Source: Drosophila miranda (lineage: Eukaryota > Arthropoda > Insecta > Diptera > Drosophilidae). From it: a DNA stretch of 64,000 nt. Made by a program: the position numbers and the translations under genes. Shown here in pieces: positions 31,867-41,207 of this stretch; the first letter of the stretch is position 1; every line of letters starts with the position of its first letter. The stretch covers positions 5,270,001 to 5,334,000 of the forward strand of contig NC_046676.1 of the NCBI RefSeq assembly GCF_003369915.1. Reading direction: 5' to 3'. A model generated the notes under the pieces. The model searched no databases. It was not told the DNA's origin and saw only the letters and a list, made by a program, of their open reading frames with translations.

Positions 31867-32235
31867 TTCAATTTGGGTTCGTTGGTATGGTCCGGCGATC
31901 CGCAATCGTCGGCTATGATACCTAGTAATGTACATTTGCCGAACGAGATTCTTTTCCTAGATGACTGTTTTAGTATGGGCTTATCCCAAGTAAATAATGT
32001 TTTTAATAGGCTAAATAAGATTTTAGACTTAATTTTTGTTAGTTCGGATATAGATTGCCATGTTACATGTTGCGAACTCCCCATCGCGGAATGTGACATG
32101 CATCATATGCCGTTGGAATTCTTAGTCAATTTCCATTTTTATTCGCCCTGGGCGGAACCATATTATGAATGCTTCTTTTCTAGTGTAAGCCTGAATGCTT
32201 GTGTGGTTCGGTTGTCCTTCTTGAAGATAATTTAA
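31867..32235 (+). pseudogene. Non-LTR retroelement endonuclease C-terminal fragment (unit A)
   Basis: The translation begins at FNLGSLVW, resembling the GDFN-x-P/W motif of APE-type endonucleases. It continues with GLSQVNNVFNRLNKILDLIF and an HHMPLEF motif matching the usual SDH/H-P end of the domain. No ATG and no complete domain are present. It is probably the 5' neighbour of the RT fragment that starts at about 34671 on the other side of feo, in the same orientation. The same fragment lies at 50495-50863 and 61730-62098. Confidence 0.65.
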
Positions 32236-32407
32236 TTTTTATTGGGCCAACATCGAAAATAAATGAAACAGAGATAAACAGATAAAGGTACATAAAATAA
32301 AATCAAACATAAAACGCAAATAAAAATTCCAAATTCCAAAAATATAGGTACATTTTAGTAGTAATTTCGATAGATAATCTCATCGTGGATTCGGCCACAT
32401 GCGACTT
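32236..32407 (-). other. feo copy A 3' UTR and poly(A) signal
   Basis: A reverse-strand AATAAA at about 32238-32243 lies 165 bp past the feo stop. The Incenp and feo 3' ends therefore face each other, separated by the endonuclease fragment. Confidence 0.55.
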
Positions 32408-34324
32408 TCACCCGTCGCCGGGTTGCTTCAATTGATTGCCAAATCGAGGCCTCTCCTCCTGATTGACCGCCTGCTTTGACGGTGTGTTGGCGGCCGACGC
32501 CACCGAATTGTGGTTTACGAGGACATGGCGAATTCGTGGCACAGCCACGCGATTGCGCTGATGCTGAGCCCCGCCGACGGGCAGCACTGAGGAGCGACTC
32601 GTGGGCACAAATTCGTCATAGGAGATCCCGGCTTCGCGGTCATTTTCAGTGCCCAATCCCCCGCTGCGACGCAATGTGTTGTCCAGGACGCGGACCCGCT
32701 TTAGTGGCGACTTGGACGCCTTCAGCTGGCTGTTGGCCAGCCGATACCCCGAAGAGCTGGCGGCTGCTGATGGATTTAGTCGCTTGTGCAGATTCCCAGT
32801 GCTCTTGGTCATATTGGGAGTGATCAGCTGGATTGTTGGGGTCTTGCGCAACGACATTGTCGAGGTCGACATTGAGGACATGTTCTTCAAAGTTCGGGGC
32901 GTGCGAGGGGCCGTTGAACCGGCAGTCGGCGGTGGCATCATCAATTTGCTGCTGCTGCCCGTCCTCGTGGTGGGCGGGGCCTTCTTGCGGGCCGAGCTCT
33001 GCTTGGCCTGCCGATAGTTCTCCCATTCGCCAGCCATCAGCTCCAGTATGTTCTCGCCATAAACCAGAAACGGGCCATGCGATTGCACCTCATAGGCGTG
33101 CACCAGTTCAGTGATCTGCTGCTCAATCTTGGGCAGCTTCGAGATGGCCTTGCGTTCCTTTTCCTCTTTAAGGAGCTGGCCGCCACGATTTTTGAAACGA
33201 TTCGGCTCGTTGGCCTTTGCCTCTAGAGCCTGCATGCGGGACCAAAGTTCTGCACGGCTCTCGTACAGATCGAAAATCTCCTTGTTGCACGTGTAGAAGC
33301 TCTTCAGATCATCCAGCTCCAGCTCGTGCAGCTCCAACAGGTCTTCGTTGTAATACTTATTGTAGTAGTTGAAGAAACGCTTGCGCTTCTGCTGGCTCTT
33401 GAGCGTTAGATCCCACCACTTGCTTATCTCGACGCGCAGCTGCTCGATGAACGTCTTGGGGTTCTGGCTGCGCAGTGCCTGGCAGCGCTGCAGCTCCGAA
33501 TGGAGGATGTCATAGGTGCGCTGCGTATTCTCGGTGCACTCGCGCACTCGTCGCATGGCGCTCTCGTCCGTCTCCTGGAGGCGATCCCACAGCACGTAGA
33601 TCTTCTCGCGCATGTCATGGATTTTGGAGCGCAGCTCCTGGATCTGCTCGGCATAACTGTTGCGCATCTGCCGCAGCCGCTCTAGTGTCTCTGGTGTTAG
33701 ATTGTGGCTCAGATCGTTCAGTAGGCGATCCTCTGCATCGGTCTGGGGCATCAGCTCGAGCATCTTCATGTCATGCTTGATGGCCTTGCGCAGCTGGTCC
33801 AGCTCCGTCTGGCGCACTGCGCGCTGAGAGCGCAGGTTGTCGAGATGGTCGCGAAAGCCGTCCATCTCATCGGGCAGGGGCAGCGGGTCCGCCAGTAGAG
33901 GGAGCGGCAGTGCGCCCAGCTCTTCGCAGAGCTGCTCCTGCTGGAGCAGCAGCTCCCCGATCTCCGCCCGACGTTTCGAGAGCTCCTCGCGCAGATGCTC
34001 AATGCTTTTGTCCAGCTTCAGCTGCCATATGATCAGTGGCACATCGTCGGGCCTCTGACCAATGTCCACCGTCTCATGAAGGAGTCGGGTGAGGTCGCTG
34101 GCCTCGGCTCGGAGTGCGGCTATGTCATCCAGGATGGCCGCCTGCTTCTCCCGCGACTCGGTCAGCAGATCCGTATAGAAATTATCCGCGTGCGCCTTGA
34201 GTTTGTGCAGAAAGTCCTCGCATGTCTTCGGCTCGAACATGAGGGACCACATTGAATGGAGCTGCTCCACATGCTCGCCAGTCATCTCAAGGATCTCTCT
34301 CTTGATGGAGGTTGGGTCAACCAT
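32408..34324 (-). CDS. feo: Fascetto-like PRC1/MAP65 microtubule bundler, copy A
   Basis: The 638-residue single-exon frame uses the first true ATG (34322-34324); upstream codons in frame have no ATG and include a GTG only. The protein has an N-terminal dimerisation helix region, long coiled-coil rod, and the conserved PRC1 microtubule-binding domain at about residues 300-440 (ISKWWD..., FYTCNKEIFDLYE..., NRFKNRGGQLLKEEKERK). A Ser/Thr/Arg-rich unstructured tail carries TP sites. Feo crosslinks antiparallel microtubules of the anaphase central spindle and works with the passenger complex. It lies convergent to Incenp. It differs from copy B at only a few residues (e.g. IKREI versus IKGEI; KKRKRFF-type changes). 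Lack of introns raises a retrocopy origin, but no poly(A) scar was seen. Confidence 0.85.
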   Translation of the reverse strand: MVDPTSIKREILEMTGEHVEQLHSMWSLMFEPKTCEDFLHKLKAHADNFYTDLLTESREKQAAILDDIAALRAEASDLTRLLHETVDIGQRPDDVPLIIWQLKLDKSIEHLREELSKRRAEIGELLLQQEQLCEELGALPLPLLADPLPLPDEMDGFRDHLDNLRSQRAVRQTELDQLRKAIKHDMKMLELMPQTDAEDRLLNDLSHNLTPETLERLRQMRNSYAEQIQELRSKIHDMREKIYVLWDRLQETDESAMRRVRECTENTQRTYDILHSELQRCQALRSQNPKTFIEQLRVEISKWWDLTLKSQQKRKRFFNYYNKYYNEDLLELHELELDDLKSFYTCNKEIFDLYESRAELWSRMQALEAKANEPNRFKNRGGQLLKEEKERKAISKLPKIEQQITELVHAYEVQSHGPFLVYGENILELMAGEWENYRQAKQSSARKKAPPTTRTGSSSKLMMPPPTAGSTAPRTPRTLKNMSSMSTSTMSLRKTPTIQLITPNMTKSTGNLHKRLNPSAAASSSGYRLANSQLKASKSPLKRVRVLDNTLRRSGGLGTENDREAGISYDEFVPTSRSSVLPVGGAQHQRNRVAVPRIRHVLVNHNSVASAANTPSKQAVNQEERPRFGNQLKQPGDG

Positions 34325-34670
34325 AGCCAATAGTAATGGGTCTTGTATTCGCGAATGGAAGGAATTTATGTGATGTGTGCAGGATTTCGATTGCACAATG
34401 TGTTGCTCAAGGAAAATGCCTCCGCACAGATAAGTGACGCCTCTCGTGTTGGCACAAATTGCACAATGAAAATTTTGTGTGCTTGATTTGACTCATGCCT
34501 CAAAGCACAAAACAAGTTGATTCTGATTGATGTGCGGCCAAAAAAACACCTACTTTATATTGCAAATAAGTTCCTTCAAGGTTTTCCAGTTGTAAAGATA
34601 ATTTAGGATGAGAAATGTGTTTACTAAAGCAGAATGCCACCGCACAGACTCGAATGACGCCAGACAAAAT
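34325..34670 (-). promoter_or_regulatory. feo copy A 5' flank with direct repeat
   Basis: No gene is seen. Two related stretches (34426-34455 and 34633-34662) share GCC(T/A)CCGCACAGA...TGACGCC, and may be duplicated control sites. No clear TATA or Motif 1 was found next to the feo start. Confidence 0.4.
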
Positions 34671-36870
34671 TTCGGTAAATTCAAAATGATGCTATTAGGG
34701 ATAATATGTTAAATGTTAATTGGGCTTCTGTTCTCTCGCATCCTAGTGTAGACACGTCCTATAATGTTTTCCTGCATACGGTCCGTCGTATTATTGGTAA
34801 CAATGCTTCCAAAAGGGTGCATGGCTCCTATAGACTGCCGTGGTATACGAAGGGTCTTATGAAATATAAGAATCTTCGTAATAAGTACTTTAAACGATTT
34901 GGTAAGACCCGGGACCCTGTAGATTGCGCAAGGTATGTGCAACATAAGAGGGAGTTTGCTTTTTTAGGCAAATTTTTGTATAACCAATATATTGCCGACG
35001 TTGAGAGGGAACTTTAAGTCAATCCCAGGTCTTTTTGGCATTTTATAAAGTCCAAAAGGTCAACGAGCTCTCTTCCTTCCGTTATGAACCTGGGCAGCTT
35101 GAGCGCTAATACGGATAATGGTATAGCAAACCTTTTTTCTTCTTTCTTTAGCTCAAATTTTGAGCCATACGCAGCTTGGCACAGTTTCGATGTCTTAAAC
35201 TCTATACCCTCGGTGGTCAATATTGGTACACTCGATGTATCGGAAGAGGACATTTTGGTGGCAATTGATGAATTCGATAATTCTAATAAACCCGACTGTG
35301 ATGGCATTTCTGCCTTCCTGCTTCGCAACTGTGTTGTAGCGTTCTGTGAACCTCTCAAAATTCTATTCACAAATTCGCTGTTAACGGGTCAGTTTATTGG
35401 TAAGTGGAAAGCTGCCACGATTACGCCAATTTTTAAGAGAGGTACCAAAAATCTCATTTCCAATTATAGACCAATTGCCAAACTCAGCAATGTTTCAAAA
35501 CTTCTAGAGCGAATCATTGCCAGAAAAATCACCTTCCTCATGAAATCCTACATTAGCCCAAATCAGCATGGTTTTATGCCGGGTAGATCAACAACCACTA
35601 ATCTCATTGCTTTCAGTAATTTCTGCACTCGTGTCTTTGAAATGCACTCTCAAGTCGACGTTGTGTATACTGACTTTGCTAAAGCCTTTGACAAAGTCTC
35701 CCACTGGGCTTTAATAGCCAAGCTGCATCGGTTGGGGATTCATTCCTGCCTGCTCAGTTGGTTTAGGTCGTATCTTGAGCGGCGAGAGTATGTCGTATTG
35801 ATAAATGGAAAGCCTTCGGCCCCATTCTTGGCTACTTCCGGCCTTCCACAGGGAAGTGCACTTGGTCCACTTCTGTTCTTAATTTTTATTAACGACATAT
35901 GTCTCAGCATTCAAGCTTCTGAGCATCTGCTTTATGCTGATGATCTTAAAATCTTCCGATCTGTCAAAACCTTAGGCGATAGTATCCTTCTGCAGCGCGA
36001 CCTGGATAGAGTTGCTCGTTGGTGCAGACTTAATTCGCTCCCACTCAACATTAGTAAATGTTACTTTGTTTCTTTTAGCAAGCGTGTCTTTAATGTGCTG
36101 GCCTCATATTCAATAGATGGCCATCCTCTCTTAAAGCAGACGGAGATACTTGACCTCGGGGTCTTATTTGACTCTAGATTTCTGTTTGCAGGGCACATGA
36201 ATTTAATATTGCCAAAAGCCTATGCAATGTTCGGCTTTGTTAAGCGCAATTCATCCCAATTCAAGGACCCATATACAAGGCTCAGTCTGTACGCATTCCT
36301 TGTGCGCTCGCTCCTTTAATACGCTTCCATGGTCTGGAATCCCACCGGGGTCGTCCAAATTTCGCGCATCGAACGACTCCAAAGAAAGTTTCTGAAATTT
36401 GCACTCCAGCCTCTGCCATTTTCCATTCCGATGCCGTCCTATGAGTGCAGATGTCGCCTCGTGCATCTCTCCTCTCTCGAGGATCGTAGGACCATTGCGG
36501 CTCAAATATTTATTTTTGACCTTTTAGTGGGTAATATCGATTGCCCTGACCTACTTAGTAGGATTAGCTTCACTACGCCCGCCAGGAGCCTCAGGACCCA
36601 TGCACCCTTTGCAGTTGATCTCCACCGGACCAATTATGGCTTTCATGAGCCCATCAGTAGGGCGCTTCGGCAGCACAATGCGCTGCCAGCTGGAATGCGC
36701 TTTGACTTTTGCCAGGGGAAGGGAGCCGTCAGACGGTTGCTTGTGGATTTCTTCCTGCTACATAATTAATTTACTAATGTTATTTTTTTTATTTGTTAAT
36801 ATAGAAATAAGTTAGCCTAGCCAGTTAAGGATTTTTTGATTCCGTTGGCGAATAATAAATAAATAAATAA
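34671..36870 (+). pseudogene. Non-LTR retrotransposon RT fragment (unit A)
   Basis: It starts in the linker between endonuclease and RT (DAIRDNMLNVNW) and runs through RT motifs: PIFKRGTKNLISNYRPI, FAKAFDKVSHW, GLPQGSALGPLLFLIFIND, and YADD at 35933-35944. A tail of AATA/TAAA repeats follows near 36850. Frames are broken near 35020-35080, and a TAA at 36317-36319 interrupts the RT C-terminal region, which resumes at once in the same frame (36320-36769). The motifs suggest a jockey/CR1-like lineage; clade not settled. It is a decayed element, not an active gene. Confidence 0.8.
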
Positions 36871-36889
36871 ATTCTTGGTCTCTGTGATA

Positions 36890-37180
36890 AAACAATAAAC
36901 TGAAAAATTTCGTTGTGATAGCCTTAAACAGATACTGACTAGACTCTGCATTCATTGGCGACTTAGATGACAAATATTTCTTAAATTCTATAATATCCTT
37001 TTCCCCAGTGTATGCAGAATGTGTCCCATTCCGTTCCATGTTATGTAATGGTAATGATTGGAACTGCAATGTTCTGCGAAAATTAGCCCTACCATCCCGG
37101 CTGAGCCACTTTAATAGCCGAAAGCTGAAGACATTCGGACAGTCGCTAAAAGTAAAATACAAATACAAAAAAAACCGCAA
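36890..37180 (-). pseudogene. Unidentified gene fragment (unit A)
   Basis: A reverse frame with coding-like composition reads ...NGTHSAYTGEKDIIEFKKYLSSKS..., somewhat like the last strand and helix of a thioredoxin-fold/PDI domain. I could not place it in a family with confidence. A related but substituted version is at about 55560-55713 in unit B. No start or complete domain is present. Confidence 0.35.
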
Positions 37181-37985
37181 TTATTGGGCAATATCAACAA
37201 GACACATCCGGACATGCTTGTCGCAGCCGTTTTCTGTCCATCAAAATACTTGGCAGGGTACTCGCCATGTTTGGTCAGTTTAACGTACCCGGACTTGTAC
37301 TAAATTTTGTATTGATGAGTAACTTTTAATATGTGTTTGATATAGACCACATGTTAGTCGGGTACCCTTTTCCACAGCTTCAAATAAGTCGTACGGAAAA
37401 ATATGGAAACGGGTTTGGTAACTGAATCGGGTTGGAAACGGAAACGGCCAATAATAAAATCGTCAAAAGTGTGTTTCAATGTTATTATCCTCAAATTCGA
37501 TGCGCCGCATTTTCTTTTTTAAAATCGTTTCAAATCTGCTTGGATAACAGAATTTGAATATTAATTCAATTAAATTAAATTAAATATAAATATTTTCACA
37601 CGTATTCTGCGAGCAGTGGCTCTGGCATGTGGCCTTTGTAGCTCCTGCTGTTGCTGCAGTGGGTACTGCGGGCAGTGCGTGGGCCACGGCTGGTATGTTC
37701 ACCGTGTTGTGCGATACTTTGGTATAGCAATTCGATTCCTACTATAGTTTAATTTTTTCTTATCCCGCGCCGCAGGACGGCCACTCGTGGGCCACCTCTC
37801 CTTGGGCTCTCCAGGAAAGAGATCAAGTACCTCCCTCATGCCTCCTGCAATCTGTGAACGGGAGATCGAATTCCAATGTGTTGTAATAAGTTCGTACTCC
37901 GTCGCAGATCAGCCTTTTGTGTGGCTCTCTCACCGGCATTCGAGTCTTGCTAAATTGTTTGCACACACGTTTGGTCCGGGGGAAG
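37181..37985. other. Unit A segment missing from unit B
   Basis: About 0.92 kb (37054-37972) is absent from unit B, where the flanks join near 55728. It holds AT-rich sequence (37300-37600) and short GC-rich stretches (37610-37720, 37770-37930). The GC-rich stretches have splice-site-like borders on either strand, so they may be exon debris of a captured gene. No family was recognised. Confidence 0.4.
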
Positions 37986-38300
37986 ACAGCAATATTTTCA
38001 GCAGGGGGGAAGCCCTGCCGTGTGCCGTTCCGAGTCGTGCCCCAGTTTTTGGAGAGGCGACGTCGGTGCTACCGTGAGTGCCTGCTGGTCTTGCAGTTGC
38101 AATTGCTGGGGCGTCTGCTGTTGGTTCCTGCTTCTGCTTCCTCCAGAGCGTCCTCCCAGGATATCGTTGATGGAATGCTTTGTGTTCATCTGCTGCTGCT
38201 GGTGGTGGCTCCCACATGGGATGTGTGGTGGCAGACCAGGCCACCAGGGCACTCCATCGACGGGATAGAGGGGATGCTGGCCAGGGACCTGCGGCCAGGT
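37986..38300 (-). pseudogene. Captured exon with Pax/paired-type octapeptide-like motif (unit A)
   Basis: A reverse frame preceded by an acceptor-like CCGCAG (about 38297) reads proline/tryptophan-rich sequence, a Gln run, then KHSINDILGGR and a Gln-rich tail, closing at a TGA near 37995. HSINDILGG resembles the octapeptide/eh1 repression motif of Pax and paired-class homeodomain factors ((H/Y)SI(D/N)xILG). No DNA-binding domain is present. Unit B has the same exon with I changed to N inside the motif, consistent with absent constraint. The source gene was not identified. Confidence 0.4.
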
Positions 38301-38820
38301 AAGGGCTGTCCAGGAGTGAAGGGGCGGCGGCGTCCAGGTGTTGGAGCTGCTGCGACAGACCGGAAGTCAACAAGTTCAACACAGACTAAAGAGGATTCTC
38401 AAACAAAAGGTTCGTTTCTTTTATTAACTTCAACTTTATGCGAATGAGCCGTTCGTTTTAATCCTCGACGAGCTGCATGTTTGTTAGGAAAGGGAATGCT
38501 GCCAATGCCCTGTGCTGTGGGACAGCATTGACCCGCGCAAAAATTTGGCGAAGGAGAACACTGAAACTTAGGATGGATTTGGGGCCACTGCTGATCTATG
38601 GCAACAACAGATATTTAAACATAAGCTTGATTCATATTTATTTCGAAGGATGATATGATGCGATGCGAGTGCAGAAAGTCCACGCCGGTTAGGAGCTCAC
38701 GCGAGAGACGCTACCATGATCGGGATACCACACAATAGCTAGATAATGCTCATGGCAGGAAGTGGGACATGTGGACGCGGTAAGGGAACCGTTTTCCCAG
38801 ATTCGTAGATCTGGTAGATA
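38301..38820. other. Unassigned segment of unit A
   Basis: Repeated in unit B (about 56060-56580). No credible coding frame, repeat structure or RNA gene seen. Confidence 0.4.
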
Positions 38821-39040
38821 CGGTTATTCTCATAAATCTGCGCTTTTAGTTTTCTCGTATCATTTAACTAGATACTGGATACAAAATTAAGTTTCTCTAG
38901 CCTTTAAAGTCTCTGGGATCTAGGCGCTCATCGGTTCGCACAGACGGACATACATACATGGCTAAATCCATTCGGCTATTGATGCTGATCAAGAATATAG
39001 ATACTTTATGAGGTCGGAAAAAATTAAAATTATCTAGCCT
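38821..39040 (-). repeat. Old INE-1/DINE-like fragment (unit A)
   Basis: Reverse-oriented match to pieces of the Helentron next door: the TCTGCGCTTTTAG...TTCTCG stretch, a CTCTAGCC...GTCTCTGGGATC stretch, and CGGCTATTGATGCTGATCAAGAATATA. It is diverged and internally deleted. The equivalent in unit B is at about 56590-56790. Confidence 0.65.
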
Positions 39041-39240
39041 TGAAGGAAAGTGATTCATCAATCGGATAAAATTATGAGTTCGGAACTGAGGGTTATTCTT
39101 CATCGGCTTAACTCAGGCTGTTGAGCTGTTTCAATTGAGGGTTTTATTGGTAGATTAAGTGGGTTCAGGTGAAGAGGCGACTCTGAGTAAATGCTTAAAG
39201 TACGCTTGTAAACATCAAATAAAACTTCCCATTACATTTG
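39041..39240. other. Short spacer before Helentron
   Basis: No gene or motif recognised; repeated in unit B. Confidence 0.4.
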
Positions 39241-40354
39241 TATACCCGATACACAAAATGAGTATTGGGGTATATTAGATTTGTGGTAAAAGTGGATGTG
39301 TGTAACGTCCAGAAGAAATCGTTTCCGACCCCATAAAGTATATATATTCTTGATCAGCATCAATAGCCGAGTCGATTGAGCCCTGTCTGTCTGTTTGTCT
39401 GTCCGTCCGTCCGTCTGTCCGTCCCTATCAGCGCCTACTGCTCAAAGACTATAAAAGCTAGAGCAACGACGTTTTATATCCGGTCTTCTGTGATATGTCA
39501 CTGCAACAAGTATATTTCAAAACTTTGCCCCGCCCCCTTCCGCCCCCACGAAGGGCGAAAATCTGTGGCATCCACAAATTCAAAGATACGAGAAAACAGA
39601 AAACGCAGAATCGTAGGAAATGTCCATATCTTCTAGAGAGCAAAATCTGAACCAGATCGTATAATTATTATAGCCAGAATCAAGAAAACAATTTCATTCT
39701 TTCTCGCTCTGTCTCTCTCTAACACACAGGTTTCATGGTCGGTTTTGCGAATTGCAAAATATGAGTTCAGGGATCTCAGAACCTATAAAAGCCAGAGCAA
39801 CCAAATTTGGTATCCACACTCCTGTGATATCGGACCTTGACCGTTTCGTTTCAAAATTTCGCCACACCCCCTTCCGCCCCCGCAAAGGATGAAAATCTGT
39901 GGCATCCACAAATCTCAGAGACTATTAAGGCTAGAGTAACCAAATTTGGTACACACACTCCTTTAAGATGTCACTATAAAACGTATATCTCAAAATTTCG
40001 CCCCACCCCCTTCCGCCCACACAAAGGACGAAAATCTGTTGCATCCACAATATTGCAGATTCGAGAAAACTAAAAACGCAGAATCATAGATAATCATAGA
40101 TCATAGATCTATCAGATTGCTGAATCTGGATCAGATCAGATCATTATTATAGCCAAAAGGAACAAATAAATTTGCAGTGGCTAAGCAGCGCCCGACGTCA
40201 CGCTAAGACTGATTTTCTGTCTCTCTCGCACGCACTCTTTGTCGTGTCGTTCAGTATTAGCGGCGTCTGCCAGAGGAGAGCCATACTGACTAAGTATCGG
40301 GTATAAATGTAGAGTTGCGGTGTCCGCAGCAACTCACAACGTTCCCCCTCGTTT
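39241..40354 (+). mobile_element. INE-1/DINE-like Helentron (ISY-type), unit A
   Basis: A 1.1 kb non-autonomous element. It opens with TATACCCGATACACAAAATG, has a GTCC/GTCT microsatellite at 39385-39425, tandem diverged blocks around CAAATTTGGTA...CGCCCC...CATCCACA, and GA/CT tracts. It ends with a subterminal hairpin (AGTTGCGG 40313-40320 against CCGCAGCAACT 40324-40334) before CTCGTTT. It lacks terminal inverted repeats of a cut-and-paste element and carries no protein. The structure fits DINE-1/INE-1 Helentrons; in D. miranda the related ISY/ISX elements are known from memory. Near-identical copies are at 57001-58114 and, reversed, at 46233-47344. Confidence 0.75.
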
Positions 40355-41207
40355 AGTTTTAGGAAAGATGGCATGGATCTACAAGAAGGATTTACAATCA
40401 GTAACTTTTCCGCCATTTACCTAAAATCGATCAACTGTTTAAATAGAGGGACCCAAGTGGGCTAAGTTCGATTATTCATCGGTATATATTTTGGTATATT
40501 TCTGAGGGTCAGACCGTATATTTCAGCACTTAGTCCGAGGTCACACAAATTCTCTTGCCCCCGTTGACCGATTTTGCTTAAACCGTATTTTGTAAGCAAT
40601 GCAATAAAGATAAAAACTGAAATTTAAACGGTGTTGTAAAAAATTAATGAAGTAATTGGATAATAATACGAGTATTCCACGAGTATATATCAGAAGTCAG
40701 ACGTATATTTCGGTATATTTTTGTGGGTCGGACGGTATATTTGAGCGATAGGTCCGCGGTCACATTGCAGACGCGCGTCGCCAGGTTAACCGTCTACGGT
40801 ATTTTTAATACTTTTCGGTATTTTTTCGGTCACAATTGAACCGACGGAATATTTACGGTGTATCGGTATATAATGGTATATTTTGTCAATTTAATCAATC
40901 TATTAATTTTTCTGTCTCTCGTTTGATATTAGCGGCGCCTGCCGTTCAACTTTATATAGCAATCCAATATTGCACGGAATATGAAAAACGTGGAATATGT
41001 ATAATAGAGCTTGAGCTCGTCACAATATATATTTGGTATATTTTTAAAATTAAACGGTATATATTGGTATATTTCTGCGGGTCGGACGGTATATTTGAGG
41101 GATAAGTCCGCGGTCACACTGCAGACGCGCGTCGCATTGCCGCCATTTGAAAAGAACGAGAAAAAAAGGAATTTGTTTAAATTTGTGTAGATTCTCATTT
41201 GTGCCAA
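40355..41207 (+). promoter_or_regulatory. Incenp copy B promoter region with repeated Motif 6 / Motif 1 modules
   Basis: At least three related modules are present, each with GGTATAT-type Motif 6 sites followed by (T/G)CCG(C/A)GGTCACA. They lie at about 40480-40550 (decayed Motif 1 AGGTCACACA), 40690-40770 (CGGTCACATTG) and 41030-41121 (perfect CGGTCACACTG at 41111-41121). A partial one is at 40780-40850. A short Helentron-end remnant lies near 40910-40960. The proximal module is 87 bp before the ATG and includes GCCGCCATTT. Confidence 0.65.

Larger units (their letters stand above)
29030..40970. repeat. Amplified Incenp-feo tandem unit A
   Basis: Sequence from TGCACGGAATAT at 29030 recurs at 40971 and 58730, with the same gene order each time: Incenp promoter, Incenp (+), non-LTR endonuclease fragment, feo (-), non-LTR RT fragment, gene fragments, INE-1-like remnant, Helentron. 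Unit A is 11.9 kb. The start-to-start distance to unit C is larger because unit B carries a 6.5 kb I element. Confidence 0.93.

Noticed and set aside
34325..34396. Longer feo N-terminus starting at 34396
   Set aside because: The upstream initiator would be a GTG codon; eukaryotic initiation at the ATG 34322-34324 gives a protein beginning near the conserved PRC1 N-terminus.
37998..38447. Plus-strand 176-codon frame over the captured exon
   Set aside because: The opposite strand has the recognisable motif and Gln-rich bias; the plus frame is Leu/Cys-rich antisense.
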